Assembly (NCBI RefSeq): GCF_016592155.1
Contig: NZ_AP024237.1
Span: 4,340,001-4,404,000, forward strand
Length of the DNA: 64,000 nucleotides
Direction: 5' to 3'
Source of the DNA: Mycobacterium heckeshornense
GTDB taxonomy: Bacteria > Actinomycetota > Actinomycetes > Mycobacteriales > Mycobacteriaceae
Shown here one piece after another: positions 26,240 through 34,898 of the stretch. Within the stretch, counting starts at the first letter, position 1; the number at the start of each line of letters is the position of its first letter. Under the pieces are notes generated by a model. The model searched no databases. It saw only the letters and a program-made list of their open reading frames with translations, and had not been told where the DNA came from. The position numbers and the translations under genes are program-made.

Positions 26240-27536
26240 GGCGCGTCGCGGTGGGCGTGCCCGACAAGGTGGGGGCGTCGCTGGGCGTGGCCGGAGCGGT
26301 GCGGGGCATCGCCGCCGGTGCCGGTTTGGATCCGCTGGGCTGCGGCAGCGCCGACATGCCCCGCCAGGTGTCCCAATCGACGGCCCAGTCCCAGATGTCG
26401 CCGTCGGCGTAGGACAGCTGGATCGAACTGCCGGTCACTTCGACCGGGTCGCCGTAGATCGCGCTGTTGAAGTACTGTTCGGCGTCGGCGGTTGAAAGGT
26501 TGATGCAGCCGTTGGTGACATTCGTATTGCCTTGCGCGCCAGCACTCGCCGGATTGGCGTGGATGAATTCGCCGTTGTTGGAAATGCGAACGGCCCAACG
26601 CTCGTGGATATTGCTGTAGCCGGCAGCCGGGTTGGACATGTAGAAGTCGGCGTATTTCTCGGTGACGACGTGGATTCCATTGCGGGTGACATTTCGCGGC
26701 TGGTCGGCCTCGCCGTAGCTGCACGGGAAGTCCATGATGACACCTTCGTCCCGGATCACCTGGATGCGGTGCGAGGACACTTCAGCCTTGACGATCTGGC
26801 GACGCCCGATTTGGAAGTTCAGGCTCATGTCTTGCTTGCCGTAGGCGCCATCCCCGAACGCCAGTCCGTAGAGCTTGGCCTCGACGTTGACCTTGGTGCC
26901 CGCCGGGTAGTACTCGCGGGTGCGCCAGTGCACCCGCGATCCCTGCGCTTCGTCGGGCAGCCACGCCCAGCTGCCTTCGACCGGCGGGTCAGTGGTGACG
27001 GAAAGGGCCCGCTCGACTGCGGCCTTGTCGGCGATCGGTGCGTCGAATTGGATGATGATCGGTGCCGCGATCCCGACGGTCTGGCCGTCCGCGAGTTGGA
27101 ATCCGCCGTTGATGACCTTGGTGGGTGTCACGGTGGTGAACTTGCTCACCACCGGAACGGCCTTGCCGTCGTGACCGACCACCGAACCGCTCCAGGTGTA
27201 GGTGGCGTCGTAGCCAAGCGGCTCGGTAATCGTATAGACCGTGCGGTCGCGGTTGAGCCTGCCCGCAACGACCTTGCCTGCCGGATTCGTCAGCGTCACA
27301 TGCTGAAACCATCCGTCGCGGACCTCGGCGCTGACCGGCGCGGTGGGCACGACACCGCTGGCGGCGTTGACGGGATGAAACGTCAGACGTGGTGGCGGCG
27401 GAGCTTTGCGCTTTTCGGTTTGTGTGCCGGTACCGCCGGCGCAGGCGGCCAGCACACTGGGGGCGAACAGCCCCGCCGCAAGCACGCTCAATGCCCGACG
27501 CCGGTCGATCGGCGGCAGGGCGCGCGGTGTGCTCAC
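26217..27536 (-). CDS. lprQ: L,D-transpeptidase lipoprotein LprQ/Ldt5
   Basis: A 439-residue secreted lipoprotein making 3-3 cross-links in peptidoglycan. Signal peptide with lipobox LAAC and Cys32; two Ig-like domains at about residues 50-250; YkuD catalytic domain at about 255-385 with FIHANPAS and catalytic Cys344 in TNGCINLS. The Thr-Asn before the Gly-Cys differs from the common S-H-G-C form, as in mycobacterial Ldt5. A C-terminal Trp-rich segment and a Pro/Ala/Thr-rich disordered tail follow. The 23-base convergent overlap with the SDR gene is notable but both readings are solid. Lies upstream of murB's 3' end as in M. tuberculosis. Confidence 0.93.
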   Translation of the reverse strand: MSTPRALPPIDRRRALSVLAAGLFAPSVLAACAGGTGTQTEKRKAPPPPRLTFHPVNAASGVVPTAPVSAEVRDGWFQHVTLTNPAGKVVAGRLNRDRTVYTITEPLGYDATYTWSGSVVGHDGKAVPVVSKFTTVTPTKVINGGFQLADGQTVGIAAPIIIQFDAPIADKAAVERALSVTTDPPVEGSWAWLPDEAQGSRVHWRTREYYPAGTKVNVEAKLYGLAFGDGAYGKQDMSLNFQIGRRQIVKAEVSSHRIQVIRDEGVIMDFPCSYGEADQPRNVTRNGIHVVTEKYADFYMSNPAAGYSNIHERWAVRISNNGEFIHANPASAGAQGNTNVTNGCINLSTADAEQYFNSAIYGDPVEVTGSSIQLSYADGDIWDWAVDWDTWRGMSALPQPSGSKPAPAAMPRTAPATPSDAPTLSGTPTATRPSVRPGG

Positions 27537-27583
27537 GGCACACCAAGATACCGGTGGTAACGGTCCGCTCCGGACAGCCGCGG

Positions 27584-28675
27584 CTACAGAACGCAGCCGA
27601 CCAGCACCGGTTCTGGGATAAGTGTGATGCCAAACACATCGCGGACCCCGTCGCGGACGGTGCGCGCGAGCGCCACCACGTCGGCGGCGCTGGCGTGCCC
27701 GCGGTTGGTCAACGCGAGCGCATGCTTGGTCGACAGGCGGCAGGCGGCTCCTCTCTCAGCCGGGTAGCCCTTGCTGAATCCGGCCTGCTCGACCAGCCAG
27801 CCCGCGGCCAGTTTGACTCCCCCCGGTGTTGGCCAGTGCGGCACCGGGCCGTCGGCCCGATCGGCCACTCGCTGGTAAACATCCTGCGTCACAACGGGAT
27901 TGGTGAAGAACGAGCCGACACTCCAGGTGTCGTGGTCGGCGGCGTCCAGCACCATGCCTTTGCGTCTGCGCAGCCCCAGCACCGCCCGGCGGACCGCTGC
28001 GGGGTCGGCCCGGTCGCCGATGTCGACACCCAGCGCAGCGGTCAGCTCGCCGTAGCGCAGCGGCGCGCTGCGGCCCGAGTCGTCCAGCGCGAACTCCACC
28101 TCCAACACCACGGCGGGCACCCGCAGCCCGCCGTCGGCGTGCTTGAGGATGCTGGTCCGATACCCGAACCGCAGTTCGCTCGCCGGTACCCAACGCACCT
28201 GACCGCTGCGCCGGTCCAACAGCCGAACCCGGGTGATGGTGTCGGCCACCTCGGCGCCGTACGCGCCGACGTTTTGCACCGGGGTGGCGCCGGCCGAGCC
28301 CGGGATACCGGACATGCACTCCAGCCCGCCGAGGCCGTGCTCGATGGCTGCGACCACGACGTCGTCCCACACCGCGCCGGCCTCGGCGCGCACGATGCGG
28401 CCGTCGATCGTGATGCGGTCGTTGGCCATCCGCACGACGGTCAGCCCGGTCAGGTCGTCGGCGATGACCACGTTGGAGCCCCCGGCCAGCACCAGCACCG
28501 GTTCGACACGGTCGGCGTCCAGCTGCCGCATCGTGGCGACCACCTGCTCGACACTGGTGCAGGTGATGACGCGGGTCGCGATCGGGCCGATCCGCAATGT
28601 GGTCAGCGGCGCCAAGGGCACCGACTGCGCGACGTGCGCGCCGGAAAACCGCGACCCGACACCGCCCCGTTTCAT
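27584..28675 (-). CDS. murB: UDP-N-acetylenolpyruvoylglucosamine reductase MurB
   Basis: A 363-residue FAD enzyme reducing UDP-GlcNAc-enolpyruvate to UDP-MurNAc in peptidoglycan synthesis. PCMH-type FAD domain with [14 protein letters not shown] (about 62-75) and [18 protein letters not shown] (about 120-137). Substrate domain contains the catalytic Ser in [10 protein letters not shown] and the terminal Glu in ...IPEPVLVG. Type I-like layout of actinobacterial MurB. Followed 48 bases later by lprQ in the same direction, consistent with a cell-wall operon; divergent from Rv0481c. Confidence 0.95.
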   Translation of the reverse strand: MKRGGVGSRFSGAHVAQSVPLAPLTTLRIGPIATRVITCTSVEQVVATMRQLDADRVEPVLVLAGGSNVVIADDLTGLTVVRMANDRITIDGRIVRAEAGAVWDDVVVAAIEHGLGGLECMSGIPGSAGATPVQNVGAYGAEVADTITRVRLLDRRSGQVRWVPASELRFGYRTSILKHADGGLRVPAVVLEVEFALDDSGRSAPLRYGELTAALGVDIGDRADPAAVRRAVLGLRRRKGMVLDAADHDTWSVGSFFTNPVVTQDVYQRVADRADGPVPHWPTPGGVKLAAGWLVEQAGFSKGYPAERGAACRLSTKHALALTNRGHASAADVVALARTVRDGVRDVFGITLIPEPVLVGCVL

Positions 28676-28687
28676 GGGCCGTAACGG

Positions 28688-28693
28688 TAGCCT
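28688..28693 (+). promoter_or_regulatory. -10 element of leaderless Rv0481c promoter
   Basis: TAGCCT is followed by 8 bases and then ATG 28702, consistent with a leaderless or near-leaderless transcript. Confidence 0.4.
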
Positions 28694-28701
28694 GACCTGC
28701 T

Positions 28702-29214
28702 ATGCCGCGTTCATTCGACATGTCCACGGACTACGGCGCGACTGTCGAACAGGTGCATCGGGCATTCAGCGACGAAAGCTATTGGCTGGCGCGACTGGCC
28801 GATTCCGGTGCCGACGACGCCGCCCTGGAGTCCATGAGCGTCAGCGACGACGGCAGCATCGACGTGGTCACCACCCAGGTGTTGCGCAGTGACCGGCTGC
28901 CCGGTCTGGTCACCCAGTTTCACCCCCGAGACTTGTGCATTCGGCGTGAGGAGACATGGGGGCCGGTCATCGGCGGCACCGCGCATGCGACCGTCACCGG
29001 ATCGATCCTCGACGCGCCGGTAGGACTCACCGGTACCGCGGTGTTGGCGCCGCCGCCGGAGTCCGGCGGAGCACGGCTGACCTTCCGGGCCACCGTCGAG
29101 GTGCGTATCCCGCTGGTGGGCGGCAAAATCGAGAACTTCATCGGCAGCCAACTCGTCGAGCTGCTGATCGCCGAGCAGCGTTTCACCACCATGTGGATCA
29201 GCCAGAACGCATGA
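28702..29214 (+). CDS. DUF2505 protein (Rv0481c homologue)
   Basis: A 170-residue soluble protein of the actinobacterial DUF2505 family, related to START/polyketide-cyclase-like lipid-binding folds. Begins PRSFDMSTDYGATVEQVHRA and shows the family core DDGSIDVVTTQVLRSDRLPG (about 50-69) and IPLVGGKIENFIGSQLVELL (about 135-154). The fold suggests binding of a small hydrophobic ligand, by analogy. Followed by the nitrilase-type gene in the same direction. Function unknown. Confidence 0.85.
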   Translation: MPRSFDMSTDYGATVEQVHRAFSDESYWLARLADSGADDAALESMSVSDDGSIDVVTTQVLRSDRLPGLVTQFHPRDLCIRREETWGPVIGGTAHATVTGSILDAPVGLTGTAVLAPPPESGGARLTFRATVEVRIPLVGGKIENFIGSQLVELLIAEQRFTTMWISQNA

Positions 29215-29224
29215 CCGGCCCCAT

Positions 29225-29230
29225 TAGGCT
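29225..29230 (+). promoter_or_regulatory. -10 element deciding the Rv0480c start
   Basis: TAGGCT is followed by 6 bases and GTG 29237. This geometry supports GTG 29237 rather than GTG 29231 as start of a leaderless mRNA. Confidence 0.4.
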
Positions 29231-29236
29231 GTGCTC

Positions 29237-30049
29237 GTGCGGATTGCGTTGGCGCAGATCCTTAGCGGCACCGACCCGGCGGCGAACCTCCAGCTGGTGC
29301 GCGAGTACAGCAGCCGGGCCGCCGAAGCGGGCGCGACGCTGGTGGTGTTCCCCGAAGCAGCCATGTGCCGGTTCGGTGTCCCGTTGGCGCCGATCGCCGA
29401 GCCGGTCGACGGGCCCTGGGCCAACGGCGTGCGCCTCATCGCGGCGGACACCGGCATCACCGTGATCGCGGGCATGTTCACGCCCGCCGAGGACGGGCGG
29501 GTCACCAACACGCTGATCGCGACGGGGCGAGGTGTCGACGCTCACTATCACAAGATCCACCTCTATGACGCGTTCGGTTTCACCGAGTCGCGCACCGTCG
29601 CCCCGGGTCGCGAGCCCGTGACGATCAGCGTCGACGGCGTCGACGTCGGGTTGACGACGTGCTACGACATCCGGTTTCCCGGGCTCTACGTAGAGCTGGC
29701 CCGCCGCGGTGCGCAGCTGATCACGGTCAGCGCGTCCTGGGGCGCCGGCCCCGGCAAGCTTGAGCAGTGGAAGCTGCTGGCCCGGGCCCGCGCGCTCGAC
29801 TCCGCGAGCTACGTCGCCGCTGCCGGACAGGCCGACCCGGGCCGGACCGATTCCAAGGCGCCGCTGGGCGTCGGTGGCAGCCTGGTGGCCTCGCCGTTCG
29901 GCGAGGTGGTGGCGTCGGCGGGCGCCCAACCCGCGCTGGTGCTCGCCGACATCGACCTCGACGCCGTCGCGGCGGCCCGTGACACGATCGCCGTGCTGCA
30001 AAATCAGGCAGCGATCCCTCAGGTCGATAAGGCAGAATCGCGCGGGTGA
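29237..30049 (+). CDS. Carbon-nitrogen hydrolase (Rv0480c homologue)
   Basis: A 270-residue nitrilase-superfamily amidohydrolase. The Glu-Lys-Cys triad is visible: Glu in VVFPEAAMCR (about residue 41), Lys in YHKIHLYDAFG (about 110) and Cys in GLTTCYDIRFPGLY (about 145). These motifs place it near the Nit2/omega-amidase-type branch; the exact substrate is unknown. Cytosolic. GTG 29237 gives the family start VRIALAQI. It ends in a GTGA overlap with the first LmeA-like gene, so expression is coupled. Confidence 0.9.
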   Translation: MRIALAQILSGTDPAANLQLVREYSSRAAEAGATLVVFPEAAMCRFGVPLAPIAEPVDGPWANGVRLIAADTGITVIAGMFTPAEDGRVTNTLIATGRGVDAHYHKIHLYDAFGFTESRTVAPGREPVTISVDGVDVGLTTCYDIRFPGLYVELARRGAQLITVSASWGAGPGKLEQWKLLARARALDSASYVAAAGQADPGRTDSKAPLGVGGSLVASPFGEVVASAGAQPALVLADIDLDAVAAARDTIAVLQNQAAIPQVDKAESRG

Positions 30050-31089
30050 CCAATCCGCAAGGGCCGCCGCAGGAGGACCCGTCGCCATGGGCCCGCCCGG
30101 AAGGTGAGCGCCCGGCCGAACAACCCCCGGCGCCGTCCGACGCGCCGACCGGCCAGATGCCGTCCGATCAGCAGCCTGAAGGTGAGCGCACCGAGCCGGT
30201 GCCCGGTCAGGCTGAAGCGCCCCCCGGCGCACCGGCGCAGCCGACGCTGGACTACCCGGCGGTGCCGCCGCCGTACCCGCAGGCATACCCCGCTGCGCCG
30301 CCGCCCGGCCAGCCGCCGTCGGAGGGCACACCAGCACCAGTGAAGACCAAGCGCCGCCCGTTCCGCGACCCACTGTCGATTGTGCTGGTTGTCGTCATCG
30401 TGCTGGCGCTGCTGATCGCCGGTGTCATCGCCGCCGAACTGTATGCCCGCCATCGCGCCGACAGTGTGGTGGCCGCGGCGACCGAATGCGTGGTGCAGGA
30501 CAAGGTCAGCGTGTCGTTTGGGCCCACCCCGTTCTTGCTACAGCACCTCACCGGCAACTACGGCGATATCTCCATTCAGACCGCAGGCAACCAAATCCGC
30601 GGCGCCAAGGGGATGAAAGCCGACGTTCACATCGACAAGGTCGACCTGCACGGCGGCGCCGACTCGAAGGGCACCATCGGCGCGCTGGACGCCAATGTGA
30701 CCTGGTCATCGGACGGCATCAAGCAGACAGTGGCCGACTCGGTCCCGTTCCTCGGCGGTCTGGTCAACACTGTGCGGACCAACCCCGGCGACGGCACCAT
30801 CGAATTGCGGGGCGCGATGGGACTGGGCAGTGTCACGATCAAGCCCCAGGTGGCAAGCAACGGGCTGTCGCTGCAGGTGGTCAAGGTGACGGCGCTGGGC
30901 ACCCCGGTGCCCCACGAGACCGCGCAATCGGCGTTGGACACCTTTGCCTCGACCCTGACCAACGACTTTCCGCTCGGCATCCACGCCGACAGCGTGAAGG
31001 TCACCAGTGACGGTGTGACAGCGCATTTTTCGACTCGTGACGCATCGATTCCGCCGGGTGATTCGGATCCGTGTTTCGCCAAGCTGTAG
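30046..31089 (+). CDS. LmeA-like DUF2993 membrane protein, copy 1 (Rv0479c homologue)
   Basis: A 347-residue protein: Pro/Glu-rich cytosolic N-terminus (1-100; NPQGPPQEDPSPWARP), one membrane helix at about 107-130 (LSIVLVVVIVLALLIAGVIA) and an extracytoplasmic DUF2993 lipid-binding domain (about 140-335; SFGPTPFLLQHLTGNYGDIS). DUF2993 includes LmeA, which binds phospholipid and aids lipomannan elongation in M. smegmatis; a similar periplasmic lipid-handling role is inferred. Translationally coupled to Rv0480c. A second copy follows directly. Confidence 0.85.
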   Translation: MTNPQGPPQEDPSPWARPEGERPAEQPPAPSDAPTGQMPSDQQPEGERTEPVPGQAEAPPGAPAQPTLDYPAVPPPYPQAYPAAPPPGQPPSEGTPAPVKTKRRPFRDPLSIVLVVVIVLALLIAGVIAAELYARHRADSVVAAATECVVQDKVSVSFGPTPFLLQHLTGNYGDISIQTAGNQIRGAKGMKADVHIDKVDLHGGADSKGTIGALDANVTWSSDGIKQTVADSVPFLGGLVNTVRTNPGDGTIELRGAMGLGSVTIKPQVASNGLSLQVVKVTALGTPVPHETAQSALDTFASTLTNDFPLGIHADSVKVTSDGVTAHFSTRDASIPPGDSDPCFAKL

Positions 31090-31132
31090 ACCACGTGGAC
31101 GTCAATCAGCCCGATAGGGCACAATCGCGCTG

Positions 31133-32239
31133 GTGACGACTCCGCAAGGGCCCTCGCGCGGCGACCCGTCCGAATGGGCGCGCCCGGCCGCTCCCCGGCC
31201 GCAGCCCACCTCGCCGCCGTCCCAGTCGCCGACCCAGCGGATCCCATATGCCGGCCGTCCCCAGGAGCCGCGCCGCCAGCCCGGTCCGCGGCCGCGTCAG
31301 CCCGGCCCGCCGCCACCGGTTCAGCGACCGCAACATCTCGGCCCGCCACCGGCCGCACCGCCGCCGCAGGTTGGTCGTTCCCCCGGCCAGCAACCGCAGC
31401 CGCCCGGGCCCCCGCAGCAGACAGAGCAGGCCACGACCCGACTGTCCACCCTCCCGCCGTCGAAGGACACTGGCGTGAATACGCAGCGCGGCTTCTTCCG
31501 AAACCCGACGGCCGTCGTCCTGGCCCTGGTGACCGTGGTGGCGCTAGTCCTGGCCGGGCTGATCGGCGCCGAGCTCTACACCCGCCACACCGCGGACAGC
31601 AAGGTGACCAACGCGGTGCAGTGCGAGGTTCAAGACAGCGCCAGTGTGTCCTTTGCCGTGACCCCGCCGGTGTTGTGGCAGTACATCACCGGTCACTACA
31701 CCAACATTTCGGTGCAGACCGCGGGCAACCAGGTGCGCAGCGCCAAGGGCATGAAGATCAGCCTCGACATCCACGATGTGCGACTGGCCAACTCAGGCAA
31801 CTCCAAGGGCACGATCGGGGCGCTCAACGGCACCATCGCCTGGTCGTCGGAGGGCATTAAGGAGTCCATCCAAGATGCCATCCCGGTGTTGGGCAGCCTG
31901 GTGACCAGCAAGGTCACCACCAGCCCCAGCGACGGCACCGTGCAGCTCAAGGGCCTGTTGGACAGCGCCACCGTCAAGCCGCAGATCGCCAACAACGGGC
32001 TGTCGCTGCAGCTCGTCGAGCTGCGGGCGCTGGGCTCGAAATTGTCGACGAATACGGTGCAAAAAAACCTCGACGACCTCACTGCCAAGGCGACCCAAAA
32101 CTATCCGCTGGGCATCCATGCCGACAGCGTCAAGGTCACCGACTCCGGTGTGGAGGCCACATTTTCGAGCCAAAACGCCACCATCCCGGCGTCGTCGTCG
32201 CAGCCGCAGACCGGTCAGGACTGCTTCGGAAACCTCTGA
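31133..32239 (+). CDS. LmeA-like DUF2993 membrane protein, copy 2
   Basis: A 368-residue tandem paralogue of the preceding gene with the same layout: longer Pro/Gln/Arg-rich N-terminus (to about 120), a membrane helix at about 128-148 (AVVLALVTVVALVLAGLIGA) and DUF2993 domain. Shared blocks include YPLGIHADSVKV near the C-terminus and SSxGIK in the core. The 5' flanks are also alike (AATCGCGC then GGTGAC before a CCGCAAGGGCC start), pointing to segmental duplication. H37Rv has a single Rv0479c at this place. Cys pairs differ little (ECVVQD against QCEVQD), so both are likely functional. Confidence 0.85.
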   Translation: MTTPQGPSRGDPSEWARPAAPRPQPTSPPSQSPTQRIPYAGRPQEPRRQPGPRPRQPGPPPPVQRPQHLGPPPAAPPPQVGRSPGQQPQPPGPPQQTEQATTRLSTLPPSKDTGVNTQRGFFRNPTAVVLALVTVVALVLAGLIGAELYTRHTADSKVTNAVQCEVQDSASVSFAVTPPVLWQYITGHYTNISVQTAGNQVRSAKGMKISLDIHDVRLANSGNSKGTIGALNGTIAWSSEGIKESIQDAIPVLGSLVTSKVTTSPSDGTVQLKGLLDSATVKPQIANNGLSLQLVELRALGSKLSTNTVQKNLDDLTAKATQNYPLGIHADSVKVTDSGVEATFSSQNATIPASSSQPQTGQDCFGNL

Positions 32240-32241
32240 GG

Positions 32242-32913
32242 TCAGCCCAGTCCGTCGAGCACCGCGCGGGTAGCGGACAACCCCAGCCGGGTCGCACCCG
32301 CCTCCAGCATGGCCACCGCGTCGGCGGCGGTGCGGATGCCGCCGCTGGCCTTGATGCCGATCCGCCCGCCGACGGCTTGGGCCATCAGCGCGACGGCGCG
32401 CACCGACGCTCCGCCGGCGGGATGAAACCCGGTGGAGGTCTTGACGAAATCGGCGCCGCCGTCCTCGGCGGCGCGGCACACTCGCACCAGGGCGTCGGCG
32501 TCGCGCAGCGCCAGCAGCACCGCGGACTCCACGATCACCTTCAGCACCGCCGCGGGCACGGCGGCGCGCACCGCGGCAACCTCGGAGCGCACCGCGGCCA
32601 GGTCGCCGGCCAGTGCGGCGCCGATGTCGAGAACCATGTCGATCTCGCTGGCGCCCGCGCTCACCGCCAGTGCCGCCTCCTGCGCCTTGACCACCGGCAG
32701 GTGCTTGCCCGACGGAAAACCCGCGACCGCGGCGACCCGCACACCGGTGCCCACGGCAACAGGCACCATCGACGGCGAGACGCACACCGCGTGGGCACCA
32801 AGCTCGGCGGCTTCGGCGGCGACGGCAGCCACGTCGGCAGCTGTCGCCTCGGGTTTGAGCAGGGTGTGGTCGACGAGAGCCGCCACCTCGTTGCGAGTGA
32901 GCCGGGCCGGCAC
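32242..32913 (-). CDS. deoC: Deoxyribose-phosphate aldolase
   Basis: A 223-residue class I aldolase cleaving 2-deoxyribose-5-phosphate to glyceraldehyde-3-phosphate and acetaldehyde. TIM barrel with [11 protein letters not shown] (about 12-22), [10 protein letters not shown] (about 86-95, containing catalytic Asp), the Lys in [11 protein letters not shown] (about 125-135) and the Schiff-base Lys in FVKTSTGF (about 157), then [11 protein letters not shown]. The GTG at 32913 is used; its G is the last base of the Rv0477 stop (TAGTG). Convergent with the second LmeA-like gene, 2 bases apart. Confidence 0.94.
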   Translation of the reverse strand: MPARLTRNEVAALVDHTLLKPEATAADVAAVAAEAAELGAHAVCVSPSMVPVAVGTGVRVAAVAGFPSGKHLPVVKAQEAALAVSAGASEIDMVLDIGAALAGDLAAVRSEVAAVRAAVPAAVLKVIVESAVLLALRDADALVRVCRAAEDGGADFVKTSTGFHPAGGASVRAVALMAQAVGGRIGIKASGGIRTAADAVAMLEAGATRLGLSATRAVLDGLG

Positions 32914-33314
32914 TACACCGGTTCTTCGGGCCCGCCGGGGTTGCAGCCGGAAGCGACCATCGTGGCGTCGTCGACGACCGGCCGCCACGGCTCGAGATTC
33001 CAGCTGGCCTTGCCGGGCTGCGCCAGCTCGGCCAGCTGCCAGTGGCAGACGAATTGTGCGCGCATGCCGGGGCCGTCGGCGTCGGGAGCCAGCGCGAGCA
33101 CTTCGGTCCACGCCTCGTCAGGGTCGGCCTGCCGGCTGGCGGCTGCACGGCCCGACGGTGTCGGGTAGACCCGCAGGCTGGACAGGTTGCCCCAGTGCAC
33201 CCATTCCGTGTGGTCGACGAACGGCGGCACCGCCCCCGCGCCCGAATCGGCCCAGGCCGGACCGGCGCCCAGCAGCGCCACGACCACCGCCGCGACGCTT
33301 ACCGGAGCCCGCAT
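32913..33314 (-). CDS. Secreted DUF2599 protein (Rv0477 homologue)
   Basis: A 133-residue exported protein. Signal peptide of about 22 residues ([18 protein letters not shown], cleavage near AWA-DSG) and a mature DUF2599 domain with [20 protein letters not shown] (about 33-52), FVCHWQLAE and [10 protein letters not shown]; the two Cys probably form a disulphide. Related M. tuberculosis proteins are short secreted antigens of unknown function. Start set at ATG 33314; earlier in-frame codons would bury the signal peptide. Coupled to deoC by a one-base overlap. Confidence 0.85.
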   Translation of the reverse strand: MRAPVSVAAVVVALLGAGPAWADSGAGAVPPFVDHTEWVHWGNLSSLRVYPTPSGRAAASRQADPDEAWTEVLALAPDADGPGMRAQFVCHWQLAELAQPGKASWNLEPWRPVVDDATMVASGCNPGGPEEPV

Positions 33315-33318
33315 GCTG

Positions 33319-33600
33319 CTAGTGCGATTTGCCTTGGATTTCCAGCAGTTTCGGCCGCACATCGACCAGGTAGACGCCCGCCGCGCAAGCACCGATCGCC
33401 ATCCCCAGCGGACCCAGCAGCAGGGTCAGCACAATCGCCGCGCCGAGGATGATCAGCCACACCGGCTTGGTCAGCTTCTCCGCGGCGGTGTAGGCGTCGG
33501 GCCGCTGCATTGCCGCATGCACGAACGCGTACAGCGTCGTCAGCGCGATCGCGATCTGCAAGATGATGAGGACGTCACCCGCCAAGCCTTGAAGCATCAC
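33319..33600 (-). CDS. DUF2516 small membrane protein (Rv0476 homologue)
   Basis: A 93-residue protein with two membrane helices (about 8-30 [20 protein letters not shown], and about 46-75 [20 protein letters not shown]) and a short cytosolic C-terminus. Family of actinobacterial small membrane proteins of unknown role. Starts GTG-ATG at 33600/33597; either is possible. It lies 4 bases before Rv0477, in one operon with deoC. Confidence 0.85.
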   Translation of the reverse strand: MMLQGLAGDVLIILQIAIALTTLYAFVHAAMQRPDAYTAAEKLTKPVWLIILGAAIVLTLLLGPLGMAIGACAAGVYLVDVRPKLLEIQGKSH

Positions 33601-33636
33601 GCCGTAAGCCTATGCGGGTTATGTCCCAGACGTCGA

Positions 33637-33667
33637 CTCCGAGCCGCCTCGGCGAGGCGACTCGGAG
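33637..33667 (-). terminator. Strong hairpin between hbhA and Rv0476
   Basis: Arms CTCCGAGCCGCCTC (33637-33650) and GAGGCGACTCGGAG (33654-33667) pair over 14 positions with one mismatch and a 3-base loop. There is no U-tract, as is usual for mycobacterial terminators. It follows the hbhA stop by about 50 bases. Confidence 0.6.
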
Positions 33668-33719
33668 CCGAGTGTCTGGTTGACCGGCCGCTGCCGCAGC
33701 GGGCAGCGGCCGGACCGAA

Positions 33720-34337
33720 TTACTTCTGGGTGACCTTCTTGGCCGGCGACTTCTTGGCGGGCGCCTTCTTGACCGGCGTCTTTTTGGCGGTCTTTTTGGC
33801 CGGAGCGCCCTTGGCGGGGGCCTTCTTCGCGGCTGGCTGTTTCTTGGGCAGCTCGATGCCGACCAGCTTGGCGGCGCGCTCGCCGACCGCACGGGTTTGC
33901 GACGCGACGGTGCCCAGCGCCTCCTGGGTCAACTCGACGGCCTGGTCGACGTAGCCTTCGGCACGCGCCGACGCCTCCTCGAACCGGCCCTGGCTGCGCA
34001 ACCGCTCCAGGGCCAGCTCGCCGCGTTCGACCAGCTCGTTGTACCGGTTGGTGGCGGCTTCCAGATAGCCTTCGGCTGCTGAGCGCAGCTCCTCGGCGGT
34101 GAACCGCTGACGCAAGTCGCGCAGCTGTTCGCGCAGCTGCTCGGGCAGCTCCTCCCGGCGCTTGGCCAGCCGCGCGCGCCGCTCCTCGACCCGGCTGCGG
34201 GTGTCGGTGCGAGCCTCTTCCGCGCGTTCACGCAACTCGGCGAGCAGGTCGTTGACGGTGGCCAGGGCCAAGTCGGCGGCGCCCAGCGCGGCGAGCAACG
34301 GGGCCCGCAGATCGTCGGTGGTCGGGTTTTCGGGCAT
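33720..34337 (-). CDS. hbhA: Heparin-binding haemagglutinin adhesin HbhA
   Basis: A 205-residue surface adhesin binding heparan sulphate on epithelial cells, also implicated in lipid-inclusion binding. A short N-terminal hydrophobic helix (about 10-28, [19 protein letters not shown]) is followed by a long coiled coil (about 30-115, rich in Arg/Glu) and a conserved [20 protein letters not shown] segment. The C-terminal Lys/Ala/Pro-rich heparin-binding tail (about 165-205; repeats of KKAPAK type) is methylated in M. tuberculosis. Slightly more Arg in the coiled coil ([20 protein letters not shown]) than the tuberculosis protein. ATG 34337 gives the family start MPENPTTDD. Confidence 0.95.
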   Translation of the reverse strand: MPENPTTDDLRAPLLAALGAADLALATVNDLLAELRERAEEARTDTRSRVEERRARLAKRREELPEQLREQLRDLRQRFTAEELRSAAEGYLEAATNRYNELVERGELALERLRSQGRFEEASARAEGYVDQAVELTQEALGTVASQTRAVGERAAKLVGIELPKKQPAAKKAPAKGAPAKKTAKKTPVKKAPAKKSPAKKVTQK

Positions 34338-34406
34338 GGTGTTTCCTTTCAATGCATTGATTGCGGGGTGGTTTCTCGGTGCGGTTTTCGACCGGCTCAA
34401 CGGGAG

Positions 34407-34814
34407 TTAGGCAGGGGTGGACTCCTCACGGGCAGCGTCGTTTTGCTGGGCTTCGTTTTGCTGGACGAATGACGTGTAGATGTCGAGCAGAACCTGCTTT
34501 TGCCGCTCGGTGATCGCGGTGTCGGTGATGATGGCGTCACGTACTTCGCTGGTCTCACTGGGCTCCAGAATCCCGGCCCGTACGTAGAGAACTTCGGCGG
34601 AGACTCGCAACGCCTTGGCGATCTGGTTCAACACGTCGGCGGACGGTTTGCGCAACCCGCGCTCTATCTGGGAGAGATACGGGTTGCTGACCCCGGCCTT
34701 TTCGGCCAGTTGCCGCACCGACACCTGCGCCGCCTCGCGCTGTGCCCTGATGAAACTGCCGATGTCGGCCGCAGCCGTGGACACCACTGCGGCAAGCTTG
34801 TCCTCCTGCGGCAT
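34407..34814 (-). CDS. XRE-family HTH regulator (Rv0474 homologue)
   Basis: A 135-residue protein with a Cro/CI-type helix-turn-helix at about residues 18-75 (VSVRQLAEKAGVSNPYLSQI, then RGLRKPSADVLNQIAKALRV) and a short helical C-terminus (about 95-125). Start ATG 34814 gives the family N-terminus MPQEDKLAAVVS. It sits 69 bases upstream of hbhA in the same direction, conserved in mycobacteria, so control of hbhA is plausible but unproven. Confidence 0.88.
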   Translation of the reverse strand: MPQEDKLAAVVSTAAADIGSFIRAQREAAQVSVRQLAEKAGVSNPYLSQIERGLRKPSADVLNQIAKALRVSAEVLYVRAGILEPSETSEVRDAIITDTAITERQKQVLLDIYTSFVQQNEAQQNDAAREESTPA

Positions 34815-34898
34815 TGGTGAACTCCCTTGGTTGATCGGTGCGACGGACAACCACGGTACGACCCAGTGCTAACTTTTGCAAGCACTGTTAGCAGTGCT

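Noticed and set aside
32914..33111. Upstream extension of deoC to 33111
   Set aside because: The extension is Arg-rich, non-conserved and runs through the Rv0477 gene; GTG 32913 fits the family length.
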